Below, piece after piece: positions 48,172-57,928 of a stretch of DNA of 64,000 nucleotides. The position numbers were made by a program, and so were the translations under genes. A model generated the notes under the pieces. The model was not told the DNA's origin, made no database searches, and was given only the letters and a program-made list of their open reading frames with translations. Source of the stretch: Curvularia sp. ZM96 (taxonomy: Eukaryota; Ascomycota; Dothideomycetes; Pleosporales; Pleosporaceae); contig JAJGBQ010000003.1 in the NCBI GenBank assembly GCA_022457065.1, forward strand, positions 1,612,001 through 1,676,000, read 5' to 3'. Numbering within the stretch: the first letter of the stretch is position 1; each line of letters begins with the position of its first letter.

Positions 48172-50625
48172 TCAAAATAGCATACTTAGCTCATTAGAGT
48201 CAATCAATCCGTCGAGCCCGAATCCTTGAGCATTCCATCCCATATCAAGAGGAAGGAATCCGTTCCAAAGCGCCGCGTCATCCGCCGCGCCATTGTTTCC
48301 ACCGCCACGTACGGCAAATTCGTTTACAGCGCCCAAATCAGTCCATCCAAAATCACCCATTTGTTCTGTGATTGCTGGACTTTCACCCGTTCCATTACTG
48401 CTGGCTTGTGGGCTAGTCTGATGGCCTAGGACTGGGTGTTGTGGGAAGCCATTTTGATCCACCGGCGTACTTGCAATGTGCGTACCAGGATGGTGGAATG
48501 ATGACCGACTTGTTTTGTCTTTCCTCGGCACCTTCGCCCAGAGCAATTTAAGGAGCTGAGAGTAACGAGATCCAGGGTGCTGGACGCCGCTTCCAGACCC
48601 CACAGCACTGCGTTGAAGGCGTGCTACGGTTTCGTTAATCATGGCTCGGATGGCGCGATCCTCGTCTGCACTAATGACACCTGTGCAGCGGGCGCGATAG
48701 AGGAATACGCCAGCATAAACAAGATAAAGGTAATATCGAAGCGGCATGAAGCGCAAGGAGCGCTCAGGATCTACGAAGTTGTTGACTGTGGTGAGGATTG
48801 CCTTTGCGGAATCGAGGCCTTCATAAATGAAACGTGCGTCGCCTACGGCTCCTACGTTGTTCACAAAAACGCGCTGGGGAGCCTGCATACGACCCATAGC
48901 GGTATTGGCAGGACTAGCTGCTACGGAGTCGGCGGAGGTGGATGAAGGCAGGGCTCGAAGAACAGTGGCTTGAAAGGCGAAGGCATTGGTATACAAACGC
49001 AGATAGTCATACGACATGAGCAGGCATGCTTTGAGGGGTGGCGAGCACGTAAGGGTGCCCCATACACTCTTCCAGCCGTACATCGCTGATCGGAAGTCGT
49101 CGATGAATTTGATGTAGCTGCCGCTCATTTGTGAGCGGAAACTCGAACTAGGATTCGAGTAAAGTGTATCATGAACATTGCTGAAGAGCTGCGTAAGCTC
49201 CAGATTGGCCTGAAAGATGGAGGCATGATCCTCTTCATTTGGGTTTTTGGGAATCAATGAAGGGTAGTCTTCTCGTCGCAGAGTGGTCAAAGGCCCAGGA
49301 CCGCGAGACCAGAACGCTTTTCCGATCCTGATACTGATATGGCGATCAGAAACATACGCCGCCGTCCAGATGAGACGCTTTCGATGATGATCTTCGTCCT
49401 TGTTTTGGTCCACGAAGCGGAACGAATACTTGTCCAGCGCTAGAAAGTATGCGATTCTCAAAGCAAGACCGACATGCATCCAGCTCTCTTTGTCTTCTTC
49501 TCCTTTGCCAACTTTCCCCGAGCCGCGCTGGGTATATGGTGCCCATTCAGCAAGGATCAGTAGAGCCTCGACTGCTTCGATGCCGGCTTCGCCTCCCGCA
49601 GCGAGCGCAGAGACTAGATTTTTCATGTGTTCGGAACATGCTTCGTATATGTGCGGCTCGTCGACGAGGTCTTTTGAGGCAATCAAGAGGATAGCGGTAA
49701 GGAGATTTTGTTCTTTGTTCACCATATCAGAGAGCCGGGACGTCTCGAAGGCATGGGCTGGAGCGAGAGGGTAGAATGGGTGGTATTGTTGTTGGTATCG
49801 GACGAGTAGCTGGCATAGAGAATGGACGGTAAGGATTCCTCGATCCAACAGCGGATAAGAAAAGGAGAGGGTCGGCGCAGGCATACTCAGAGATGAGCCT
49901 CTGGCATGCGATACTGCGTTACCATTCTCATTGTTCTCCTCGTTTGAGCTCGTCTCTCCAGCGACTCTGGCCAATATTCCCAGGGCATCAGATGGATTTT
50001 GAAGGTTCGAGAAAGGAAGCTCCTCTGAACTTGATGAATCCGATTGCTGTCCCTGGAGCTCGTTCCCAAACTGTTGTGCTCCAGCATCTTGCGACCATGT
50101 TGTCCCGAGGTTGCCCAACGTATGGAAGCTTCTTTCGGGCGCGTTTGCGGGAAGCACCGGCAACGGCTGTTGTGGTTGCGCTTCTGGCTGCGACTCGGAC
50201 GGTAGCTGTGACTGCGATTCGTCGATGCGTTTCTTTTTTCGTTCCCTTCTTCCACCGCGATTGCTACCACCGAGTACACATTCAAGATTGTCGCGCTTGC
50301 ATCGAAGGCACGGTATAGAGTTGTTCGAGTCCCTATAGCCTCATGTTAGATCCACGCTGACGTGTTGAGCTCTATCATCAGTCGACGGCCGAATCCTGGT
50401 CCTCAGGGGTAGGAAGCATCCACGCTGGACTTTGCGCATGCGCTTGCTTCATTCCTAAGACGGACCGCGAACCGACATTTCAACCACTTACAGCAAACAC
50501 CGACTCTTCCTCTTCCTGCAGTTCAAGCACGCGATCTGCGTTCTCTTGCTCTTTGAAGCTTCGTCTTCATCCGGGTTGGCGGCTACCTGCGCGCCGACAG
50601 GCTGTTGTGGGGCATTTGCTTCCAT
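48172..50625 (-). CDS. Zn2Cys6 (Gal4-type) transcription factor with fungal regulatory domain
   Basis: Two exons, 50492-50625 and 48172-50332, join in phase into 764 residues. The binuclear zinc cluster is split by the 159-nt intron: ACLNCRKRKSRC in exon 1, then LLDSNNSIP and CLRCKRDNLEC in exon 2, giving the classical C-x2-C-x6-C-x9-C-x2-C-x6-C. The basic linker is SNRGGRRERKKKR, a GGRR linker that recalls Aro80-like activators. The middle region fits the fungal-specific transcription factor domain (QYHPFYPLAPAHAF, LALRIAYFLALDKYSF, RKRLIWTAAYVSDRHISIRIGK). The acidic, Gly-rich C-terminus (LGAVNEFAVRGGGNNG onwards) may be the activation domain. An in-frame stop six bases before the ATG fixes the start. 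Target genes cannot be told from sequence; aromatic amino acid catabolism is a guess from the linker. Confidence 0.92.
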
Positions 50626-50993
50626 GCCTCATTTCGAGTCGGTAGCTGGTGTCGGTGTTTGAAGCTGTCGGGGACTGGGGAAGAATGCGGAGACATTGGC
50701 GTCGGTTGTTGCTCATGCTTCGGGCCGAGCTGAACACGATCGTGGCGTCGGTCAACGGCAATGGAGGTCGTCGGCCTGCCGTCCGTCTGGTGCACCATGG
50801 CAGTCATTTAATGTTCTAGTCCTCACCTGACAAAGCCCACGTGAGTTATAGGGCATTCTCATACGTAATACCACTCATGCCTATTTCGTGATACAATTGA
50901 TATTATCCGAGGATATCCGACCTGAGCAGCGCTTGCGAGAGGGTAATCATTGCTATTATATTTTTCGCTTTTTCTCCTTTCTCCAACAAACAG
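50626..50993. promoter_or_regulatory. Promoter region of the Zn2Cys6 gene, up to the tRNA
   Basis: 368 bp. Short frames on the minus strand here (50567-50807) are in other frames than the transcription factor and contain no conserved block. T-rich sequence just before the tRNA (50960-50985) is usual for a Pol III gene flank. Confidence 0.4.
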
Positions 50994-51079
50994 GGCTCGG
51001 TGGTGTAGTTGGTTATCACGTCAGTCTAACATCCTGTTAGGCACACTGAAGGTCCCGAGTTCAAACCTCGGCTGAGTCA
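50994..51079 (+). tRNA. tV(AAC): tRNA-Val (anticodon AAC), with a 12-nt intron
   Basis: A full cloverleaf can be folded. The acceptor stem GGCTCGG pairs with CTGAGTC (two G-T pairs), with discriminator A at 51079. The anticodon stem TCAGT/ACTGA encloses CTAACA then C, giving anticodon AAC at 51028-51030. A 12-nt intron at 51032-51043 lies one base after the anticodon, the normal position. The T stem CCGAG/CTCGG is perfect with loop TTCAAAC. Internal A box TGGTGTAGTTGG and B box AGTTCAAACCT are present. Pol III terminator T5 is at 51110-51114. Confidence 0.95.
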
Positions 51080-51816
51080 AAGCCGGAGCTCATATGAGCT
51101 CCAACTTCCTTTTTGCCAATGTGCGGGCCTCTCGACGTTGAATGGTTTTGCGCAGGTTGCGTGGAGAATATTTTTTGCCGACATACACCTAGTTGGACAC
51201 TATCACCAAAGTGTCTAGCGAGACTGATATTAGTGCAGAAAGAGAGGCTTGTCTCACCCCGTTATCTACGCATACGGTTAAGACGCTTGTGATGTCTGGT
51301 TCCTGGTGCTTTCGCTAGATTGATGTATTCGAAGACCGGTAGTCCTATTTCGAATAGAGCCTATGGAAAATGTACTACAAAGTGCCGTTGTCACAACACT
51401 ATCTTTGTTATCGTCGCCTAATTATGGGTAATCCCTCAATTGCCTTAGTGCTGTCTGACTATGCTGCTAGATAACGTACAGCCTACGTCATTTACATAAG
51501 AACACGTCGAAATATTCCCAGAGGCATTTCACAGATGTACAGATCTACAGGCTAAGCAAGGGGCCCTGACTTCAACAGTGTAGATCCTAGTAAGGGGCTG
51601 ATCGGATTACACCAAGTGCAATCGCAGAAGTCAATGGTCCAAAGAGATATGTGTACGCGAAAGGTGATTATTGTAGTGACAACACATTTGTAGCCACGAA
51701 TCTCTGCATCACAAGATCACACTGCAAAGAATCTTCGGGATAGGACGGTAGACATTGCTTTTTTATCATCTGATGGCGGTGTGTTGGAGATTGTCCTGCC
51801 ACGCTGTAGCACCGCC
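51080..51816. other. Intergenic region after the tRNA
   Basis: 737 bp holding the tRNA trailer and the 3' flank of the DUF952 gene. Apart from the palindrome, I see nothing: no second tRNA, no frame of note. Confidence 0.4.
51085..51102. repeat. Perfect 18-bp palindrome in the tRNA 3' trailer
   Basis: GGAGCTCATATGAGCTCC equals its own reverse complement. It lies 5 nt after the tRNA and 7 nt before the T5 Pol III terminator, so it would be within the primary transcript. Confidence 0.85.
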
Positions 51817-52215
51817 TCACCATTCCAAGCTCATGGTATCAGCCCACGTGCCCTTCTTTTCCACCTTGAACGCACTCTCTATGTTTCCCGATCCAAGATC
51901 TGCTCCATAGAAATGTGCAAAACATCCCCGCCCGACGTCCTCCCACTTGAGCTCGGGCTGTTTTTCTGAATGAACCTGGCCGTCGCCATCAGTCCCTGCG
52001 GCCAGCACTTCATACTTGATCTTCAACAGCCACAGCTCTGAAGCGTCACCGAAAAACTTGTCGGCAGTACCGGGCACCTGCTCGGAGGTGGAGAGATGGA
52101 TGTAGCCGTCATTCCGGTCGAGGTCTGAGAGTGGGAGACGAGCAGGAAGCGGTGAAGGCGGGGCGCTTGGAAGAATCTTGTACAAGAAGGTTGGGAGGGG
52201 CGAGGGCGCTGGCAT
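51817..52215 (-). CDS. DUF952 family protein
   Basis: An intronless frame of 132 residues from the ATG at 52213-52215. It has the DUF952 layout: LPTFLYKILP, LPLSDLDRNDGYIHLSTSEQ, the TADKFFGD turn, LWLLKIKYEVL, then LKWEDVGRGCFAHFYG. DUF952 proteins are small, single-domain, and of unknown biochemical role, related in fold to ADP-ribosyltransferase-like or glutathione-like enzymes according to family speculation; I assign no function. An in-frame ATG at 52260 would add 15 residues (MSKRCFGHITRTVST), basic and Thr/Ser-containing, which might act as a mitochondrial presequence, so two starts are possible. It is head to head with ipk1. Confidence 0.85.
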   Translation of the reverse strand: MPAPSPLPTFLYKILPSAPPSPLPARLPLSDLDRNDGYIHLSTSEQVPGTADKFFGDASELWLLKIKYEVLAAGTDGDGQVHSEKQPELKWEDVGRGCFAHFYGADLGSGNIESAFKVEKKGTWADTMSLEW

Positions 52216-52838
52216 TGTGCTGACGGTCCGCGTGATGTGGCCGAAACACCGTTTGCTCACCGGGAGACTTGAGTGTCCAAAGCTTGGCTGACGATAGACG
52301 TCACAAGAGAAGCCAAATTCATCGCGTTTAGGACGCGGATGCCTGTGTTTTGCCTCTGATTGGCGGGGAGATTACGTGAGGCACGCGAAAGGTCCACCCC
52401 AACCACGGGTAGAAGATGGCTTTTGGGCGCCACAAATCTGACCCTGAACTGAGCCGGGCAGCCGTCAACATGGACAACCCATTGCTTTTTCCACCCAGCC
52501 TGCGCGCCGACCGTAACGTTGCACGTGGAGAAAGCTGCCTGACGCCTGGACGTCCTTGTCGTGTCACTTGGACTGCGCCTTGAAAGGAGACCCGACCATT
52601 GGACCACGCGACAGATATACCTGGAACCACAAGTCACCACCAGCACGTACCCAAGGTAGAAGGTGCTTCCAAACGCTGTCCGAGCCACCACAAAAGAGTT
52701 GTATTTAGGCCGCCTTTGGGAAGATTCTGCTCTGTTTCTATGCTCTTGCGCTAGTCTGCTAGGGTTGTGTTGCGTAACTGCTAATAATGCTCGTGCCGGC
52801 GCATACGACCGTCTCTTTCACCTACCTTTCAACACAGC
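52216..52838. promoter_or_regulatory. Divergent promoter region, DUF952 / ipk1
   Basis: 623 bp between two divergent starts. The minus-strand frames here (52257-52691) show no conserved domain and no join to the DUF952 gene. Promoters of both genes must lie here. Confidence 0.4.
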
Positions 52839-54038
52839 ATGACGGAGATACAACTTACGGGAGATGAGATACGCCACCTCTCTGGAGAGCTAGGAGATGC
52901 GTCGACTCGATGCTGTGTGCGGAGGACCACGGGGACGCCGACTGCATCGCATGTCACCTTCGAATATCTCAACAAAGGCGCTGCCAACATCATCTTCAAA
53001 ATCCAGACGTGGACTCCGAGTAGTTCTGCGACCACTTTCGCCTTCATCGATGTTATGCGCCAAGGGAAGCTGACTTTCAAAGCCACAAGAATGGACCATC
53101 AATATCTGATACGCCACGTCCTCCGGGTGCCCAGGGGTGGCCAGAAACATCTGTCGTCCATGGAAATCCTTCATGGATATGAGCATGCGATCCGACCCCT
53201 ATTTTTACCAGGCAGATACAAGACCCTCGGCAAGGCCACAACATCACGAAACGGTTCGGACACCCCTATTACAGTGCAACTTAGCCGAGATCTCACCAAG
53301 CATCTCATGGACCATGAAGCTGTGCTGCTACTACCAGAAGTCATGAGCCACCTCTATACGAGAGCTGAGAAGGGCACATTTGCCAATACCGCGCCAAGGG
53401 CGTGTTGGGGCATTCTTCTTCCCAACATGTCACCTACACCTGGACAATCGATCACGCTCGAAATAAAGCCCAAATGGCTTGCACAGTCGCCTAATGCGCC
53501 TTCTGGAGCTCTCCGCTGTCGGACTTGTGCAATGCAGGTCTCGGTGCCAAAGAACAGAGACAGCTACATCTGCCCACTCCAAGTGCTTCACGGAGACTCG
53601 AAGGCGCTCCGCCCGTGGGCAAATGCAACCGTCAAGCGCCATCTCGGCAGCCAATCGCCGTCTCAGACTGTGGTGTCAGCCATGGTTGAAGGCATAGTGG
53701 CCTACCTTACAGTCGGAGACGGTGTCGAATTACTGCGACATCTTCTCCAACTACAGAGCACTCTCGACCCACGGGGTATCCTCTGTCGACCACAACATGG
53801 TTCCGAGCTGTTCGACCACAACCTCCGGCTAGCCATGACACTAAGAGATTGCTCCCTCTTCATCAAGATCTCCTACAACGCTAGCGGCATGACAGGAGTC
53901 GAGTCCAAACTCGGTGACCTCGACTTCAAATCCGCCGAGAAGATTGTCGATTGGATGGACAAAGAGAAGCAGCTGCTGAAAGAAGGAGCATATACCACGC
54001 CGACCGGCCCACCGTGTTGGATTCAAAATGGCCGGTGA
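52839..54038 (+). CDS. ipk1: Inositol-pentakisphosphate 2-kinase
   Basis: Phosphorylates the 2-position of inositol 1,3,4,5,6-pentakisphosphate to make phytate (InsP6), a nuclear signal needed for mRNA export; yeast Ipk1 acts at nuclear pores. The intronless frame gives 399 residues. Family landmarks: the ATP-loop region FEYLNKGAANIIFKI, the invariant LEIKPKWLAQSP (the EIKPK motif that gives catalytic and substrate-binding residues), the Cys-rich CRTCAMQ just after, LQVLHGDSKALRPW, and the late LRLAMTLRDCSLFIKIS strand. Length fits fungal homologs. The start is the only ATG before the conserved N-terminus. It faces sconB tail to tail. Confidence 0.92.
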   Translation: MTEIQLTGDEIRHLSGELGDASTRCCVRRTTGTPTASHVTFEYLNKGAANIIFKIQTWTPSSSATTFAFIDVMRQGKLTFKATRMDHQYLIRHVLRVPRGGQKHLSSMEILHGYEHAIRPLFLPGRYKTLGKATTSRNGSDTPITVQLSRDLTKHLMDHEAVLLLPEVMSHLYTRAEKGTFANTAPRACWGILLPNMSPTPGQSITLEIKPKWLAQSPNAPSGALRCRTCAMQVSVPKNRDSYICPLQVLHGDSKALRPWANATVKRHLGSQSPSQTVVSAMVEGIVAYLTVGDGVELLRHLLQLQSTLDPRGILCRPQHGSELFDHNLRLAMTLRDCSLFIKISYNASGMTGVESKLGDLDFKSAEKIVDWMDKEKQLLKEGAYTTPTGPPCWIQNGR

Positions 54039-54825
54039 ACTTGCCAACTTCCTAGACTGGTCTGCAAAAGCAGACGGTTCGCAACGCCCTATGATTTCCC
54101 GTCCTACGACTCTCTCTCTCTCTCTTTCTCTCTCTCTCTTTCTCTCTCCACCTAGAACTCTAACACGTTTCGAATGTTACCCAACAGAGGACATCGTTTC
54201 CATGCACATCTTCTGGCATTGTTAGTCGGATGGAACGGCTCCAGGAGATGAGCCACCAACAAACGCTGCAACCTAGCGCTACTGGATCCCCCCTTTTTGC
54301 ATGCGTGCTGCGTGTACAATACGCTACTACCTAAACTTTTATATTACACTCTGATGACAGAAAGAGTATCACGAAAGACACAACCTCATCCATTGAAAGA
54401 GCAAAGAGAAAGAGGACGAAAGGGGTATTGTTTGTAATAACAGGAGGAAAGAGAGGGAAGATGCGCGCGAGAGAAAGAAATGCCCTTCAACGAACTTTTC
54501 CATTCTTGCTTTTTGTAACAACAAAGCGTTATCATTGCTTGTAATATAGTTGATTGAATTAAATCTTTTTAATGCACTAGAGCACGCATTTGACGAGCAA
54601 GCGCGAGGGAGGGTCACCATTATCGCATGAAACCAAAGATTTTTTTAACAAAAGAAGGGTCATAAGAGTACATTTCTCGCTAACTTGGGTATCTATCAGG
54701 GAGCGCCAAATCCGCAAGACAAGAAAAAAAAAACTCAAAAAGGAGAGATCAAGAAGACGGAAAAAGCGTTTCATCGCTGTGTATCCGAAATATCAAAAAC
54801 ATCCGCTTCTCAGTACATGCGTCTC
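54039..54825. other. Convergent 3' intergenic region
   Basis: 787 bp between the stops of ipk1 and sconB, with a TC-rich microsatellite and an A/T-rich right half. Frames such as 54590-55282 run antisense into sconB and have no domain. Confidence 0.4.
54111..54149 (+). repeat. (TC)n microsatellite
   Basis: A 39-bp CT/TC tract with two TTT interruptions, about 70 bp after the ipk1 stop. Confidence 0.9.
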
Positions 54826-57067
54826 TCACGCCCCCGTCTCTTCAACAAAACAATGCACCCGCACGGTGCCATCCTCACTCCCACTCACCACACGCTCATC
54901 ACTCAGACCAACACATGTAATTGGGCCGGTATGCCCTGTAAGTGTGCGCTCGTGTTTGCCCGTTCTTGGATCCCAAATCTTGATCGTCTTGTCTTCTGCA
55001 CCGCTGACGAGGCGCAGCGAGTCAGCAGCAAGCGACCAGATGCCCTCGACGTGGCCGAAGAAGCGGTGCACACAGCGACCGGAAGGGACGTGCCAGAGGC
55101 GGATTGTGCCGTCGAGGGAGCCGGTGAGCATGTATGAGGGAGGAGAAGGGCGGGTTGGGTCGTCTGGGAAGAAGGATTCGTCGTCGTGGTGGGGTTGGGT
55201 GTTGGACGTTGATGACGAGGGGAGAGATTGGGATTGCGGTGTGTCTGAGGCAAGAGAGGCCGTATCGGAGGTGTCGTTGTGAGAGTTTGCGACGAAGTCG
55301 TCTTCGTCGATTTCAAAGGCTTGGGGTAGGGGGAGCACTTGCTGGACTTGACCGACGTGGCCTTCGTATGTCCTAATGCAACGGCGGGTATCCAAATCCC
55401 ATAGCTTAACTGTCATGTCGTCTGATGCTGAGAAGAGGGTTCGCGAAGGGATGTCGAGCTTGACTGCGTTAACCCAGTCTGTGTGTCCGAGGAGTGTTGT
55501 GCGCTTCATCTGCGTGAAGTCATGCACCACGATGGTGTTGTCTGAAGAACCGGACGCCAGGAGCTTGTCAGCCATGTGGAGGCCAATGACCCCGTGGGTA
55601 TGAGCGTTCAAGGTTTTGATCAGAGCGCCTGTCCGCCAATTCCATATCTTGATGGTGTGGTCCAAGCTTCCAGTGATGAGTCTGCTATCTTCAAACTGCA
55701 AGCATCGGATACCCTGAGAGTGGCCAGTGAGTGTTCGCAGCACCTGGCCAGTCTTGATGTCCCACACTTTGACTGTTGCGTCGTAGGAGCCAGTGATGAG
55801 GACCTCGTCGTCAAACTGGAGGCACATGACACCATTGGTGTGGCCTTTCAATATGCGCGTTGAGTAACGGCCATATTTCCAGTTGCTGCCAACCTTGTAG
55901 CGGTCCTTGTAGACATCTTTCCACGGACGCTTCTTGGGATGATCGAAGTAAGACGTGAGCTGATCCGATCCCGATGCAGTGTTGAGACATTGTCGCTTTC
56001 CTGTAGCTTCTGGAGAGGATGAGTCATCTGGCATAGATCGCTTGATTGCTGTAGGTGAGCCGGGGGTTTCTGAAAGCCGAGGAGGAAGTGAGGTATGTGC
56101 ATCGATGGAATCAGGTTGAGGCGTGATGTTAGGGGACCACTCGTTGAGGCCTCGACCCGAAGCTCGAAGTTGTATCCGTCTCTTTTCCTGCCTCAAGCGA
56201 CGCTGATCTAACAGTGGAAGCCCCCAACCGCACTTTGTGCATTTCCTGTCAATGTGTTGCTCACACATCCTATGCCAGACGACATCGTCGTCGGCCAGTT
56301 GTCTCCATCTTCGATTGACTTGAGACGCCTTGCACAAGGAAGTCGTGTCGAGGTAACACAGGATCTTGAACCCCAGCTCAGTGGGGAGTGCGCCGAGGAA
56401 GTCAATCTTGATGAGATTGCGGACCGACGAGGAAATGAACGAGAGCTGTGGAAAGCAGCATTGGGCGAGGATGCCCTGAAGCATGAGGTTGCGGTGTCGA
56501 GACGGGGCAGCGGAGAAGAGCGACCATACTGTGGCTATGCTCTGCTGGTCTGCTTGTGATTCTCTGCCGAGTTCCTAGTCTAATCAGCAGCTGTTCGTGT
56601 AGTGACAATATGGTACTTACGGCCTGCAATTGCTCCATGGACGGCTCGTCGGCCTGCCGCCGGCAAAGCAAGTCTGGTCTATGGCGGTAGCAGAACTTCG
56701 TGTTTGCCGTGCGCGGACGCTCGTCTTGTCGATCGCCGTTGGTGCCCAGCGGGTTGTATTGCTGTGGAATGTGTTGGGCGAGATATGGGGTAATCATTCG
56801 CTCGATCTTCTTGGACTTGTTTGCCTGTGCTTCTTCGGAGTCCTCAGCGTTGCCGTGTAAGTGTCTGGTCCGCTCTGAGAGGCCTTCGTGGTCGTGGCCA
56901 TGCACCAACGTGGTGTGAGGATTGGCGGGAGCCGTGGTGAAGTCGTCAGGCGAACGGGCAGCGTTTCGCCATGAGAGCCGTCTTTGTTTAGGACTTGCAG
57001 CCAGAGTTTGCAGGGGGGTATGCTCGGTAGCAACCGTCTCAATGGTATGTGTGGTATTGGGCGTCAT
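54826..57067 (-). CDS. sconB: Sulfur controller F-box/WD40 protein (SconB, Met30 ortholog)
   Basis: The substrate receptor of an SCF ubiquitin ligase that inactivates the bZIP activator of sulfur assimilation (MetR/Cys3/Met4 type) when sulfur is plentiful. Exons 56621-57067 and 54826-56574 join in phase into 731 residues. The family-specific N-terminal part is present: KKIERMITPYLAQHIPQQYN, NTKFCYRHRPDLLCRRQADE, then SIATVWSLFSAAPSRHRNLM across the splice. The F-box is at about residues 200-245 (LGALPTELGFKILCYLDTTS). Seven WD repeats follow from LKGHTNGVMCLQFDDE to the end, with an acidic/Ser insert of some 60 residues between repeats 5 and 6. This conserved N-terminus separates SconB from other F-box/WD proteins, so the call is firm. 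It shares an 861-bp divergent promoter region with atg17. Confidence 0.96.
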
Positions 57068-57928
57068 GGTCGCGTTCTCTGGGGCCGAAGGCTTTAAAAC
57101 AGTGGTAGACAGCGCTGACGGGCGGTTTGCAACAGTGGATGTCTAATGGCGAGTAGGGGCACTGGCCCTCTAGCAGGCGTAATGCATACGTTGTGCGGGG
57201 AGTGCGGCGGGCTGTCGAGATTCTGGGGTGATATCGCGTGCGAGCTACGCAGGAGCAGCGAGGAAGGTGCGACGGGGACTCGGGTGAATGCTTCCAAACG
57301 GAAGTCGGCGCAGGCGCAAGAGGCACAGAGTTTGCTGCGACAAGAAAAAGTAAAATGTCGTCAAGGCTCGCGCTGGTTCGCGGAGGGTTTCTTTTGGCTT
57401 GTTGCGAGCAAGGGCAGCACCGGGGCGTGGGGTTTGGTTGCAGACGTCGGGAGAGCGGCGGCGAATGGACCATGATGGCGCAATGTCAGTTGTGGATAGC
57501 ATCTTCAAAGCACGCAATGCCTCTTGGCCACTCGGCGCAAAAACGATGCCCACCATGGGCTGGGGGGTGTCGGGGATTTTTCAGATGCAAATCCCCAGCT
57601 GTCGAGCAGTCTGTATTCCTGCTTTGTCATAATGATTCAACATTCTGCTGCAATTGTCCCTCTCGCGTCGGCGTTAAGGTGGGCGAGCGGCTAAGGCAAG
57701 GCTCACTCCACCCTTGGACCCTGGTTGCCCACGCCTTGTCGCCCGAGCTTAACATCATCGTCGTCGTCCTTCGCCAACGTCCTCTATGCCTCCCGGCCTG
57801 AGCAGCATGCTCGGCAACAAACATGATAGCCCTGGTCTCGCCTTTGCCGTAGCTTGAGCACCGCTAGAAATGCCTTGAGATTTTGCATGATACCATCGCC
57901 TTGCTGCCTACTCGAGTAGTCCTCCGTT
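57068..57928. promoter_or_regulatory. Divergent promoter region, sconB / atg17
   Basis: 861 bp between two divergent starts. Frames such as 57238-57801 cross the region but show no domain. I looked for an extended ATGGCGCCAT-like sulfur regulator site and saw none that was convincing. Confidence 0.4.

Noticed and set aside
57238..57801. 187-residue frame between sconB and atg17
   Set aside because: Cys/Gly/Arg-rich, no domain, lies in the divergent promoter region.
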